From the NCBI GenBank assembly GCA_015680685.1, contig MNCI01030754.1, positions 164,836-228,835 on the forward strand: DNA of 64,000 nucleotides, given 5' to 3'. The notes under the pieces are model-generated. The model saw only the letters and a program-made list of their open reading frames with translations. It was not told where the DNA came from and searched no databases. Positions 31,225 through 44,662 of this stretch are shown piece after piece. The translations under genes and the position numbers were made by a program. This DNA is from Gnetum montanum. Its lineage: Eukaryota; Streptophyta; Gnetopsida; Gnetales; Gnetaceae. Position 1 is the first letter of the stretch; every line of letters begins with the position of its first letter.

Positions 31225-34200
31225 TTTTTAAAATTATGTTGTGATATGGTTGTGCTCTTTGGTTGTCTTACTCCATAGAGGTTGTTCGATTAAGGGTCCC
31301 TTCGGATTGATACCTAAGTGATCTAGGATCATATCCTTATGTATTTTTGAAGAGTTTCCTGATGACAATGTTCTATGCTCTTCATGAGGGGATAGATGAG
31401 AAATTGTGAGCAACTGATGTATGTTGATCTCTTTGACGATATAAACGATGGCGTTGTGGTGATGTCCTCCACTTGTTTACTTGTGGTTGGAGTAGTTGTG
31501 ATTGTATGCAATATGGTTGAGAGGAGTTCTACTGGCAACTCAGGAATTTTGTTGCTCAAGGAGTTCTCATCTCAGGTCTCTAGTGATTCATCTGGGATGA
31601 ATCGGACCTAGTCTCTGCTTCGATTTCCACCCAGATGACATTTTTCAAGATGGAATTTGTTGAGTTGTGCAGGATATGATATCCTTGGCACTCCCACTCA
31701 CCCTAGATATAGTGAATATGAGAAAATACAAATTAGGAAAAGATGGTTCTGAGGTACCTCAGGATGGAGTTCCTTCGAACATGTGCTCTTGGTGAGCCTT
31801 GTTCTGGGTGGATTAAGACTGTTGCTAGTAGACTTTGTACACTCGTGTTTGCGATTGTATGTTTGTCTATTTATGTATGTGTGTCTTCTTGGTTGTGATT
31901 TCAAATTCTACATGTGTGTTATCTTCATCATATCTATCGTTCGTAATGCAAGGCTTGGTGTTCTACGTGGTATGATGACTGCTGTTGGGAATGTTGAGGA
32001 TGCATTATGAGGCTATTTGTGCCATCCTAAAGCCAAATGTTTATTATCTTGTTTGAAAACTTCTTGTGCATGAGGCATGATTTCCCTTGTTAATCTTTGT
32101 GAGTTGTTCTCCCTTATTTGAGCTGGTTGTATTACCCTTGGATTTGTGGCATCACTCTTTTGATTGGTGACATTTCTTGGTCCCTTTGATTCGAAGACTA
32201 TTGGTGTGGATCATCCTATTGATGGGTCTTGTTGAGACCACATCTCTTTTGATGAAAGTCTTCTTATGGATGCATCCTCCATGATGTTGCTCGTTGTTGT
32301 GAGAACTGATTTGAAGCAAACTTGTTGTTAGATAGACCTTGGTATTCCACCTTATTTTTGTGTTGAGATGACGATTGTCTATTGCCCATGACTCATACGA
32401 TTGTGTTGAGATTTTGATCCTAGTTGAAACTAGTGTTAGTTGTTGGGAATGATGGTTGTGTATGAATCTTGAAATTCTAAGAGTGTGCTATCTCTCTCTT
32501 GGTGTGCCTCATGATGAAATTGTTTGTTCAAGTGGGGATCTAATTCATCCATCAATGTTTTGCATGATTGATCTCTATGCATGTTGCTGAGGTCTTGATT
32601 TTTTATGATGTACAAGAGTGATATGAATTTGTTATATGATCATGCTTGATAGTTGTGTATGAGGCTAATGTGTTGATCGTGTTCCTGCTAACTTCTATGT
32701 TTCTAAGCTTTTGTCTCAGTGTTTGCAGGTAGCACAGGTACAAAGATGTAGCCAGTGGTGACCTCAGTTGATTCTTTGAGCACTATGTCTATGGGGAAGA
32801 TATGTGCTCCTGAGACCTTCATGAATTGATTATTTGGTCTCAAAATCCCAACATTGGTTTGCAGATTTATCAGTACCTTGGCTGTGATGGATCAGTAGGT
32901 ACATTATGATTTGTTTGCCTCTCTGTGCTGGGGGAGCACTAACAGAGGATGGTGATATATCCTAGACCCTACAGATATTGGGCTAGTAGATGGCATGAAA
33001 TGGTATCCTTGGCCATGCTAGATACTGATGGCCCAGGAGTGGCCAATGCAATGAGGTCCCACTATGGTAGGATGGTGGATACTTAGTTGGTGTTTCATTA
33101 TTCGATCGTTGTGTTTGTGTCTTGAATTGTTTTCGTTTGATGTTACCCGTGCAATTGGTTTAGTGCAACAGTAGATCATGTATCTTTTGAGATAGTGGTG
33201 CANCAGTGCAACAGTAGATCATGTATCTTTTGAGATAGTGGTGCAATGATAGATGTTTATTTATGCTTCATGATAGAGATAGGTTTTTCTCAAAACAACA
33301 TGATTCGTTCATGGTATTCTCTTGGTGGCCTAAATCCTCCAGCCTAGGATGGGCTTGGATAGCTTGTCCTATAGCCTTTTAGGCCTGGATAGCATTCCCA
33401 AATACCATGTATGTTCCCATATAAATGTATTCCTATCCTTGGGTGTGTGAAATGTATGCTTGTGGTATTCTCAATTCAATTGTATGCACTCAAAAGTGCT
33501 AGATGTATTGCCTATGTGACTTAGTTGTCTCTTGGTTGTAGGCCTATGCCACACCCTGTGACAAGGCCAAGCTTGACGTATGGTGTTTTTCTTAGCACTT
33601 GTTTTGAAGCGCCCTTGCTATATGTTGTAAATGGCCATTGTGCCTTGATGTATAATCCTATTGAAAACCTCATGGGAAACTCTTCAGTTGGATACAGTGT
33701 TGTAACGAATGGACCAAGGCATGTCCTTGCCCATTGTGCTTTTAAACTAGTTCCATGTGCTCTTGATGATGTTGGCATGCTTGGATGGTGTGTGCTTGGT
33801 GAACGTCCTTGAGACAGGACAAATCTTGGGAACACTTTCTCTTATGTTCCTAGACTGGCAAAGATCTTGTCCACAGATGATCAATGGTGGTATGTAGCTT
33901 AAAATACACAAACAAATTGGTTTGATGTGCATGTTCTTGATAACAGGTGGTTCATTGTGGCGATGTGAATTACAATGGTAGACTGAAATTCAAATCAATA
34001 TGATGTCTAGCGGTGGATTTGAGTCAAGTTCTGGGTATTGGCACCTAGACTTGCTCTTCCATGTTGGATGTGATCATGGAGTAGTTGTGCAAACATTGGG
34101 ATGGTGGTCCATCCTTGAATAAATGACGTTATAGATACAGAAATTTTGATTTCTCTCAGTGGGCTTGAATGTTCTCAAAACACTTGAGCTAATGCTCTCA

Positions 34201-36548
34201 TGATTGGGGGCTTCTAATGATTTATGCATGTTGGTGGGCTCTCGTGACTAATTGCTTTTGGTGCTTTGTAGGGCTATGATGTGCTCTCATAGATTGGGGC
34301 TTATTGGTTCTTTCGTGATCTATGGTGTGATTCCATGATAGGGAACTCATTGTGCCTAATAGGCTATGGTGTCTTGCTGAATTTTCTTGTGTACTTCATC
34401 CCGTATGTACATTGATGTATCACACAGTCCCTCCTTGATGTATTGTCCCATGTCTCTGGTGTGATGTTAATTCATTTTGGTGTTCTCACCTCCCTGGTGG
34501 GATAGTATATTTGATCATGATATTACTTGGTGAATCCTTAATTTTATGAGGGGTCATTCTCCATTTCAATGGATGTCCTCTTCAGTTCCTGAAATAATAA
34601 GGTAGGTGATATTGAGATGATTGTCTCCTATTTGGAACCTAGAAGCAGTTGATGTTTGGGACTTGTTCCTAGTAATGATCCCATGTTCATGAACTCATGG
34701 GGCTTGTTCTCAGAGACAGAATGTTGTTACCCTGGTGAAATTCATGAAACCTCCTTTGTAAGGTCATGTTGTTGATGTAAATTAAAGGTACATATTGCTC
34801 TTCGTGTAAGCAAGGCATGATCTTGTGTACTCTCTCAGTTTTAGGGGCTTCAGAGGAACTTCCTTGTTGGGGTTCTCTGGTAGACCATCCTTATTGTAAA
34901 CCCTTCAGGGATGAATCATTTTGTGTTTGAGTTGTAAATGATGTTGATGAAAGCCCATTCCATGTAAAACTATCTTGAGGACTTGGTCCTCCTATGGGCA
35001 AGATGTTGTTTTTGACTTATGTCTATTGCTTGGGTTGAATGATAATAGGTAGTGGTGCGGCCTTGTCCACCAAAAATTGATGTAAACAGGCTTGACTGGG
35101 ATGTATGAAACAAAACCTAGATCTCCCAAGGTGAAATAGAAATCCATGTTGATAAAATTTCAAAGGGGATGTATTGCTTGGTGTCTCAAGTTTTTCTCAA
35201 GGTGAAAATTGAATTTGGGTAAAACTTGTGAACCCATGTCTTCCCTCAGCTGGTGACAGTTCGATGATATGGTTCTATTGGATATATTGACTACTTGGGC
35301 ATGTATTATGGGTAAGGTGTAGTTGGCCTACTATACTTACCTATGGAAGAAACCTCCCAAAGAGGATCCTTCCTGCAAGTGCAAAATCTAATGAAAGGTG
35401 TTGATCGTGAGACTGGCAATCATTCTTAATATAGTGGGGAAATGTAAATTCTGGGAACATTGATGTTCCTTGGAGCATTCATGATCTGGTTACTCTTAGA
35501 GGTGACTCTATATTTGTTCTTGGACCTAGTGTTCAGAAAATGGCACTTGTCCCATAACTTAGAGTGGGAAGGATAGCTTGCATGTGGCAAATGTGGGTGA
35601 TCCTTCTCCATGAATGGGATATTATGGTTGCATTCAATGATGTGCTTATAGCTAATATGAGACATGTGTATGGAGGATTGTCATGGGGTTGGCTGCTCAA
35701 TAGACCCTTCACTTGTTCTAACATTCGAGTAGGCATTCTCGATGTTGAACAATCATAAGAGGTGTTGATGATAATTGCGGCTTGTTGTATGTTACCGTCT
35801 TGGAGAAGTTTCCAAATATATTTTTGGATCTTCTCTCTCATTGTGGCTATGAAATACTATTGGTCAAACTTAAAAGATCTGCCTTTGTACCTTGTTTGTA
35901 AGGGAGAACATGCTTGACTCCCTTCTTACCAGCTTGAACAAACATGATGAGAAAAAGAGAATGTGCATGGAACCGATGCACATGGAATTAGTGCTTAGAT
36001 GGTTGTACTAGTGAGACCCCATGGGTCTGGATGCGAGTAGTAGAACATGGAGTTCTGGCAAGCATGAGTTGCTTGTGAATACATGGCTCTTCGGAGCATG
36101 TCCTCCCTCTTGGTCTAATGTTCCCAAGTCCCTCACCATGGGTAATGGCCCTGGTGAGCCCTAAAAAAAATCAAATCAATGGGTGTTGAGATGCCATTCA
36201 CAAAGGAACTCGACGGGACTTGTGGAAGAGGAGCTGTCTTCTTGCATAAGTATATGCTTATGTAAGAAGATATGTCTCTAGACCCTCAGAACAGATGGAT
36301 CTAGGGGACGCCTTAGAGACATTGGCCCTTTGGGTTGGACTCTCCCGCTTGTATAGAGAAGGGAAGTCTTTGGGCTTCCTTTAATTGCCCTTGCATTTCA
36401 TGCAAGGAATTGGATGGGTTGATACCTTCCTTTAAGCCTGGTGTCTAAGGAGTTGATGGATCCCCAGATTTGATGGAGTTCTGAACCCATTTAGAAGTGT
36501 ACACTCAAAGCTATCCTAGGCTCCGCTCCGAGGATGTCGCTTCTTTGT
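31225..36548 (+). mobile_element. Non-coding internal region of the LTR4 element
   Basis: Over 5.3 kb I see no gag, protease, RT, RNase H or integrase motif in any frame. Short frames (for example 33525-33812 plus, 33521-33835 minus) overlap each other and lack features. A 41-bp assembly duplication surrounds the N at 33203. The sequence is rich in TTG and GATG words with no long tandem array. Confidence 0.75.
33162..33245. other. Assembly join: 41-bp duplication around one N (33203)
   Basis: Exact 41-bp copies flank the N and one extra base, inside the LTR4 element. Confidence 0.93.
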
Positions 36549-36562
36549 GCGGGGAAGGATTG
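36549..36562 (+). promoter_or_regulatory. LTR4 polypurine tract
   Basis: GCGGGGAAGGATTG lies immediately before the 3' LTR start TGTGAGAG at 36563. Confidence 0.7.
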
Positions 36563-37138
36563 TGTGAGAGATGTCCCAGAGTGGTGGTTCTCTTGGGCTC
36601 TCCCCATGATTCGAGGGCCATGGAACACTTTGAGATGCCCTTGGGTGACTCTCAAGTGTTAGAAAACCCACCCTAGCTTGGTGGTACCAAGCTAGCAATA
36701 GGACACCCACCTGTTGCAACTCTCTTCTAAGTCCTCTTCATTCCCCCTTTACCATGGAGAACTACATGGCCCTGATTCTACAACTGTCATAGATATGTAG
36801 GTAGCCAAGACTAGATAGTTTTGGTGTAGTTCCAGGCCACACCTTGTACTAGATCATGAGGGATCTAGAGGTAAGGCACCTTCCCTTGTAGGTGCATCCC
36901 CTCCCAATGATGTTGTATACAAGGTTGTGTGTGTGCCTGTTGGCATGTCCTCATTTTAGAGTTGGTTATCCTCCATGAGGTGCATTGTCATGTATGTTAA
37001 GAATTTGTGCTTCTGCTTGCACTCACTCATGAGATGCTTGTTGGCTTGAGGCATATTCCTCAAGTCTCCTACCCCAGATCCATTGGATCTTCATGAATTC
37101 CTTGGGGTGTCAGACAACATCGGGGCAATGTTGTTACA
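36563..37138 (+). mobile_element. LTR4, 3' LTR
   Basis: This 576-bp LTR ends TTGTTACA, followed by the duplication AAATT at 37139-37143. Confidence 0.9.
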
Positions 37139-37143
37139 AAATT

Positions 37144-38733
37144 GGTATCTTTAGCAAGCCATCTTACAAATCATCTTCAATTTTCTTTTCCCAATCTTCT
37201 CCCTTCTCTCCATCCTTTCCAATTCTACCCTTGAAGCCCTTTTATAGTGGCCTTGGGTAGTTACAATAATCATGAAAAGTTAAGGGTATTACAAATATCT
37301 AGGGATATTAAATTATAACTACCTTAGAAGTTATACCTTCCATAGGATTTTATTATAAACTTAAGCTATGATGACCAAGTGTTTTCTTAGTAACAAATAT
37401 CATGTAGAACACCATAGGAAGTTAAAAAAATTGAGAAATATATGCCAAAGTTGGCAAGTGTCCCATAAGAGACTATAAATATCTTGGAGAATTAAACATA
37501 ATTTCCTATGGAAAGTAAAATTAGATTTATTAAATGTTCATAAATATTTTTCTCCTAAGCCATAAATCTTTTCCATATTTTAAAACAATGCAATATACAT
37601 ATATCATAAAAATAATGTTATTAAGGATTCATAGCTTTGTTGCTACTTTGTTGACACATTTACAAAAAATGTGTAAATAAAAAAATTGTATGTTTATCTT
37701 GTGGCTTGATATCACTTCATCCTATTCCCACGTTTGGTTGAAAACTTGCCATCTATAATGCCTTGCTGCAACCTCAATGTCATCTCCTCCAAGCCAGAAT
37801 AGATGCTTTCCGACCCTTCTCTAATGGAGCTTGCAATTGTGCCATCTTCACCTTTGTTATCGTGCTACCATCATAATTGCTATTAGTGATAGCTCCACCT
37901 AAGCCATAGGCATCATTTAGAATCATGGCCTAACCTAGTTAAGAGAGGCCACATGTTTCCTCGTTGTTGTAGTTCGGTGTGACAGATTCTTCAATTCCAT
38001 ATCTATTGCAAGGTTTCTTCATTGATAAATTTGTGTGCCTTGCACTTGAGTTTGGACTTAAAATTTTACCGATTTTCAAATATTCATTGTTCATTTCTTC
38101 TTCTTTTGATGGGTACCGCTGAAAAAGAAATATTTCTTAGGGTTTCAAGATGCATTTTTGGTGTTGATGATCTAAATTTTTGTTGTTTGGTTTCAAATGC
38201 TAAATGATGCTACAATAGTTTTTAAAATATTTATGAATTTGTGAAGCTTTGTTAAGCCCTACACTCCCTTGTCATTAAACTTCCAAGGCTCATGCGGTGG
38301 ATAGAAAATAGTTAGAATTTTTGTGTAGATAATGGTATTTTATCAAATCCATCATTCGATGTTTTGCAACTCTATGAAATATCTCTTGTTGCTCTATAGT
38401 AGGTTCTAAACTATCCTTAAACAATGTTGAATAATTACAATTTCCTTTGCTATGTTTTACTTGAATGAACAACTATAATACTTTCCTTTTTCTTCTTTCA
38501 AAAATTTAATTGATGACAATTGAGACCAAGCTGCATGATTTTTTTTTAAAAAAAGACATCCTACTTATTCATAAATATACTTCAATTCTATAAAGTAACT
38601 GAGCTTTTGTCTCTTTTCCACTTTCATGCTATCTTGAATTCACTAATAACATTTGGATCTCATAAAACCCAAACATTAATTTAAAAATTCTACTCCATAG
38701 GATGGCTTAAATGTACCAACACATACATTGCCT
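37144..38733. repeat. R3 copy 2, right fragment
   Basis: It resumes R3 exactly where the LTR4 element interrupted it (matching from about 2610 to 4195). It is AT-rich with no supported gene. It ends at a primer-binding-site-like sequence beside LTR2-g. Confidence 0.85.
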
Positions 38734-39560
38734 TGTCCTTGGCAACAATGCCAATGATGAGCAGCAAGTAGTCCCTATGCCCAACCATATGAATCACTAG
38801 GATTCACTAATCAATCTGGTTGAATTCCTTAGACTTTAGCTCTCTAAGTACACAGATCTCTAGGAGGTGAATCTAATAGTTGCAATCATTATCTTCTTAG
38901 CTCCACTTGTGAATTGCAAGTGTATGATTAAGTGTAATTAAGGCATCTAATTTTTTTCATTTTTTCTTTTATGGATTAAGTCACCTAAGAACAAAAATAA
39001 AGTAATTAAATGCTTAATTAACCTAATAACTAGCTAATATTTAAATATTCCTAACATAAGCATATGTTCCCACTTTCTGTACACATCCTAAACATGTTAT
39101 AGTGCCACTAGGTTTCCAAGTGTTAAGTGCTACTAGGGTTACCAAGCATCAAATGTATGCTTGAAGTGGTTGTGCTTATGTTTGCTATTTAGTTGATATT
39201 AATTTCTTAGTTAAAATTCATTAAAGTAGATTGCATGAATATTAGATGCATAAAGAAAGCATTAATTTATTCCAAGTGTTGCAAGGTTTGGTTAGATAAG
39301 CTCATCTTTATTGTTGTTCACACTGTTGTGCTTAGGTACATTAGTGCTTGAATAAAAATCTATATACTTTTGACTCTTACTATGGGTACTCAAAAAATAT
39401 TCTAACTCTAGGGAAAACAAACTATAAGAGCTTCGCTAACAACTAATGAAAATATGGATGAATCATATGCCCAAGTGTTGTATTTATAGGCTGACACACA
39501 TGCTACGATATTGGGTATCCAATAATACATCATGGGCTCCGATATCGAGGATCTAATATC
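38734..39560 (-). mobile_element. LTR2-g: diverged LTR2 with primer-binding site
   Basis: From 38755 the plus strand reads TGATGAGCAGCAAGTAG, then segments matching LTR2-b/c/d throughout: the ACCAAGCAT block, TTGCAAGGTTTGGTTAGATA, the TATTTATAGG box and a GATATCGAGG repeat near 39540. To its left, on the minus strand, is TTGGCATTGTTGCCAAGG, a tRNA-Asp-type primer site. So its internal region lies to the left, where R3 is found. It is clearly older than the other LTR2 copies. Confidence 0.7.
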
Positions 39561-41300
39561 AAGGACTGACAAAAAATGATTCACAAATGTTATGAAATTA
39601 TCAATGCCCACCTGCATTACCAATTTGAAGATGAAAATGCCAATTCATCACTAATGATAATTCAAGGAACAATGGGAATAAGAAAATTGTAACTAATTAA
39701 TGCAATCCACAAAGAATTCTCCAAGAGTTTCTTTTTAAGTAAGAATAGCTTACTAGTACTTACTTTTGCAAATGCTACAACATACACTAGTAATTCAACA
39801 ATCATACATTCTACATTAAAACTTGGAATAGGAGATAGTTGATGAAATGAGTTTTACAAGAAGTAAGGCACTCTATAATATTAATAGAAGGTTGAAAGAG
39901 ATATTTTCAAGTTATTGAGAAAATTGCATTGGAAGTAGATCTATTATATTGATTAGAGATCTTGCACAACTTTCACTTATAAAGGATGTTATACTAGAAT
40001 TTCTTTTTGTTCAAGCTTAGTCTCCTTCCTCCTTTAACAAAGGAAAAATTGTAAACAACATTTTAGTAGAATGAATAATATTGCCATGACTAGGAGATCT
40101 CCTCATTAATGGTATGATGAAAATTATTTACTATGACTAGGATAGTTCATCACCTTAGCTAGTATGATGACAAAATATTATTTACCATGATTGATAGACC
40201 TCACCCTCACTATTACGATAATAAAACTATTTTACCATGATCAAGGAGGATTATGTTGGGCAAAGATGGTAGTTAGCCTCCCAACCAAAACTAGCTAAGA
40301 TATATAATATAGAAATGGAATATCTACATGTAACAATTCCAATATTCATGAGAACATTAATTAGTAAAGTAAGAATAGGATCACATCATCTCCAAGTTGA
40401 AATAAGAAGATGGAATAATGAGTAGCATGAAGATCAAATATATTGACTATGTTTTCTGCAAGTGGTAGAAGATGAGTAACATGTAATATTACATGTTTTT
40501 CATCTTCAAGTTGTAGAAAAAATTTCTTCAAAAGAAAATGACAAATCTTATGTTAGCCTTTCTATGAGCTATTCTAGCTACTAACATTAATTCTAAGAAA
40601 TTATATAGAAGAAGTATTCAAGTTGCATGAATATTGGACACACCTATTATACTCAAGATATATTGCTACCAATGTATTTTAAATAAGCTTTTCTGAAAAA
40701 TCCTTTGGATCTACACAAATATAATAAAGTATCAATATTAGTATTAGCATTAATATAAGTATAACATAATAGTAATCAAATCAAAATACCCTTTGAAATA
40801 AAACTTAATGATACTAATGAGAGATAGCTCAAGTAGTTAGTTCATTGTTTCATAAGGATTTGTTGATAAGAGGCTACTATTTTGAGTTCCACTTGAAGCA
40901 TTGTTATATCCTTCTATAATTTGTCTAATATTTAATGTTGGCTATATGTCTTGAGATGTACATATAGTCAAATTTCTCCAAGTTCCAACAACATTTCCAA
41001 CTAATGATGCCTCAGTTATAACTCAAACTAACTTCTTATTACAAACTATGCCATAAACTTGCTAGTTAAATTTTTCTTATTCATATAATTAAAACATTAG
41101 AATATTATTTGGAATAAAGATCTAGCTCTTCATAGAGGTGAATGGGAAAAAAGAACTCATGTAACCAACTCAATTTTGTTGGGACAAGGTAAGGATGATA
41201 ATGTTGATTCATAAATATATAATTTTTTTCAAATAAGTAAAAAGATTAATATCATCATCATTGACATTATAGTTGGTGTAAGAACACCTCTTATGATTTC
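39561..41300. other. AT-rich interval without recognisable genes
   Basis: Only a weak threefold repeat is visible at about 40085-40260, with units of roughly 55-60 bp sharing TTTACYATGA and TATGATRA words. No coding signal, RNA gene or known element is seen. It may be decayed transposon sequence. Confidence 0.5.
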
Positions 41301-41679
41301 TTTGTTCTTCCCTATGTATATGTTTTGTAGGTTTCAAGCTCTATAGAGACATCTTGGAGATTAAGAAGGCATCTAGTTCAGGAGCTAGAACTCAAAGGAG
41401 ATGTCTTTGCTACAACGAAGACATCTTGCCTAGGAGGAGACATCTTGTCCAAGAAGGAGATGTCTCCCAAAAATAGTAAACATCTTTTCTGAAAGTTGAT
41501 TTTTAATAGAAGACATCTTGTTCGAGGTTAGAGATGATCCATACAGTTGGAAAAATTTTGGAATTGGTAGTTCTAATTTGGAAAAAAGCTAAATTAAGCT
41601 GGATAAGGATGGAAATGACTACAGAGAAAGTGAGAAGACCATGAAAATAATTGAAGAACCTCAAGTTGAGTTGAGGGAT
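41300..41679 (+). mobile_element. Left part of E4 LTR, interrupted by E2
   Basis: The sequence carries repeated GAGACATCTTG/GAGATGTCTCC words (41355-41520). It ends in GGGAT, the target duplication of E2, and continues at 48731 towards a primer-binding site and the E4 gag. Assignment as an LTR rests on that context; its true start is not determined. Confidence 0.45.
41675..41679. repeat. Target-site duplication of E2 (left), GGGAT
   Basis: GGGAT precedes TGATGAGTGG and recurs at 48726-48730 after CCCATCA. Confidence 0.9.
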
Positions 41680-42495
41680 TGATGAGTGGCGAGGTACCCC
41701 TACACTCAACCATATGAATACGAGCATTACACGCACGATTCGGTCGAACTCCATAGAATAAGTGCCTACACGCTTTATGGAACACTTAAGGTTAATCGTT
41801 CATTATCTTCCCAGACTTGTATTTGTCATGGTTGTATGGTTAAGCAAGTATGAGGTATGTGATTTTTATTTCTTTTATGTTTTATCGCCTATGCTAATGA
41901 GGGAAAGGGTCAAGAGACTAAGTAACTAACTTTAACTAACTAAGTTCTAATGCCTAGCATCAGTATCCATTTTCACTTTTCGTTCAAACCCTAAACCAAT
42001 GCAACCTTTTGGGATTACCAAATGCTATTCGTTACTGGGATTACCAAGCATAACGCACGTGCTCAAAGCGGTCGTACTGAATGCACTTAACTAGGAGTGT
42101 TGAGGGTTGAGAAAGATTAATTAACTAATAAAGAATTTAAAAATTAACAATAATTAAAGTCCTAATTAGCTTAGTCCATGCACTGCAAGGTTTATCCAAA
42201 AAGTTCTTCTTTATTTCTGTACACAAACTTGTGCTCAGGTACAATATTTTCTCGAATAAAGATCCATTCACTTTGGGACTCCTACTATGGGCACATGGAA
42301 ATTACTCTAACTCTGGAATGGAAAAACTGCAAGAGTTTGGCTAAGGTCTAGATCTAGATGGTGAAACAAGGGAGAGCCACCTCTTATTTATAGATTTGCC
42401 AGTATGCTGTGATATCGCGTACGCGATATCATAGGGGAAGATGCAATATCGTGGGGGATGCAATATCACGGCCAATGCGATATTGCGATCCATCA
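41680..42495 (-). mobile_element. LTR2-b, 3' LTR of E2
   Basis: The 816-bp copy runs on the plus strand from TGATGAGTGGCGAGG to GCGATCCATCA. It contains TATTTATAG (minus-strand TATA box) near 42390 and repeated GATATCGCG/CGCGATATC words just upstream of it in the sense direction (42410-42485). Next to it, the minus-strand ATCATGGGCATA is a decayed purine tract. Confidence 0.88.
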
Positions 42496-44461
42496 TATGC
42501 CCATGATTGAATAAAAACTCATCCTTGAGTTCCTTACAAAATATTGGGAAGGTATGGGATTATTGACTTGAATGGAACTAATGGTGAATGGGATGACATG
42601 TGAATGGATCATCATTATAGAACATGACAAAACTGGTGTTCACGACAACACGAGTGAACACCTTATACATTTAACATCAGGCCTAATTTGGTAGCTGAGA
42701 GAGAAGAGAGAAGAAGTCTGCTACTGCCAATGCCAAGATTTCACCTTTCGTTGTCTATCCATAAGCGCACCATCGATCTTGTTCCTTACATAGCTGCTTC
42801 AGCACCAATCCATTCCAAGTGTTCCCTCCAAATCCAATCCATTGTTGTATGATTGCCATCTGCACACACAACACAGTATTTTATTAGCAATGGTAAATGA
42901 ATCATAATGTAATTGATACCTTGCTTTGGTGAAAGGTCCATTGGCTGAGTTGTGGTATGGCTAATACGGGTCTGGAGATATAATAGTGGTGACTACCGAA
43001 GGTGTAGGGGCTAGGAGAAAATTGAAAAAATCAAAAAAATTGGGTCAGGACCCCCATGACTAAGAGTGAACCTCCAATAGAGATAGAATGGAGAAAGAAA
43101 AAGAATAAGAAAGATGGAGAAAAATAGACAACTATAACATCGATGAAATGGATGTCAAGATGGAAATGAACAAAATAGAGTGGATTGAAAACATGTTAAG
43201 GGAAAGAATTTAACTGGTGCACCAAATAGGAATGCCAGTGGGCCCTCCCCAAAGCAGGCTCATGCCCTTAATGCCCTGACAAACCCACATTCAAAGAGTC
43301 TGTAGGCTTTGGGAATGTCATTTGGAAAAAGAGCTAAAGTCTTAACCACAAGAATTTACCAAAAAGAAAACAATGCATCCACCAAGATATGGACTACTGA
43401 TACAACCAACAATGAGGTGATAGATGGGAAAGAAGGATGGAAAGAAGAGAATGGAATGGAGTCTCAAGAACAAGGTGGTGTATAGCCCCTTGTATATTTT
43501 AATGATTAATGTAACTTAGTAGATCCCATTCCAAGTCCATCCTCAACAACCCACATCCAGTGACTTCTCATTAATGCATTCGGCCAATCCATCCACTTGA
43601 AGTAACAAGAATGCATCCCTCAAAGAGCCACCACCATTCTGATGAAATGAAGGAGGAAAGAATGGGAAGAGAGAAGGGCCTTAGTTAGAGGGAACATGTT
43701 TATTTTAGTTCCATAACCAGTTCTTGTAGCCCAAATGATTATTTCTTCTAAGGGATGTGCTTTGAATTTTCACAATTTTTTATGTGTTTATGCATGAGAA
43801 CCATACCATGGAAAGAATTTGTTATTTTTATTAGATTAGCTTCCCGATAATGGAGCAATGTCGAAATGGGAAAGAAAAATCAAGAAGAAAACATCCAAGC
43901 ACCCAAGATAATGGCCAACACAAATGCATCAAGTTCCCTTAAAATCACACCCTTTTCAATCCTTGAGTCCTTCCTTAGTTTGAGAAATGCCTAGTCACCG
44001 ATTCGTTGATAGTTCTTGTTATTTTGAAGAAAGGGACTATACAGTTCCAAGCCAAGAGAGAGCATAGGAATTTGTCGATGTATGGATGAAGTGGACTCAT
44101 TTCCTATCATATCAAAAGAACCATACCTTAGTATCAACATCATAATCTTAAGGGTAAAAGCCAAACATTAGCAACCAGTAGAAAATAGTTCATGCCATCA
44201 TTAGAGCACTTAGTGGGTGAAAAAATTAACAAAATATATAAGCACACACACATACACAAAGAAATGAAAAAGTATAAACAATGTTGTAAGAAAAAACAAG
44301 AAAAGTTAAAGCAATTTACAAAACAAAAATGTGCAAAAAAAATGTGTAAAAAAAAATGTATAAAACAAAAACTTAAAAGAAGTGAGGGCCTCAAATGATC
44401 AACATAGGTGGCCATCTCCCCCATGACTGAATTGAAAGGGAGAGATCCAAAATAATGAGCG
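42496..44461 (-). mobile_element. 3' untranslated region of E2
   Basis: It is the reverse complement, with differences, of E3 57673-59626 and of 51576-52297. It carries no conserved frame; the Lys-rich frame at 44192-44398 and its mirror are low-complexity. The internal deletion junction lies at the 44461 end. Confidence 0.8.
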
Positions 44462-44662
44462 TTTGTTTGAATTTCTTAAAAGTATCCAACTTCTCCCAAT
44501 TGATGTTTTCAAGTTAAGGGTAAAGTTGGTGATGCTCATATTCCAATGTATCTATGCTTTTGTTGTGGGTGCAAGTTGTTCCCCTAGTTCATTTCATGCA
44601 TGTTGGTGGGTTGCTCTCTTGATCAACTATCAACCATTAGGTGTTCTCTTGTTGTGTGGTTG

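Larger units (their letters stand above)
30629..37138 (+). mobile_element. LTR4 element: 6.5-kb non-autonomous LTR retrotransposon
   Basis: Two alignable LTRs (30629-31209 and 36563-37138) flank 5.35 kb that contains a primer-binding site, a purine tract and no recognisable gag or pol motif on either strand. The target duplication AAATT is perfect and the R3 sequence resumes seamlessly, so this was a real transposition. Structure resembles LARD-type elements that depend on proteins from autonomous relatives. Orientation follows from the primer-binding site beside the left LTR. Confidence 0.88.

Noticed and set aside
44192-44398. Lys-rich 68-codon frame
   Set aside because: It is an A-rich low-complexity stretch of the E2 3' untranslated region and is not kept in E3.
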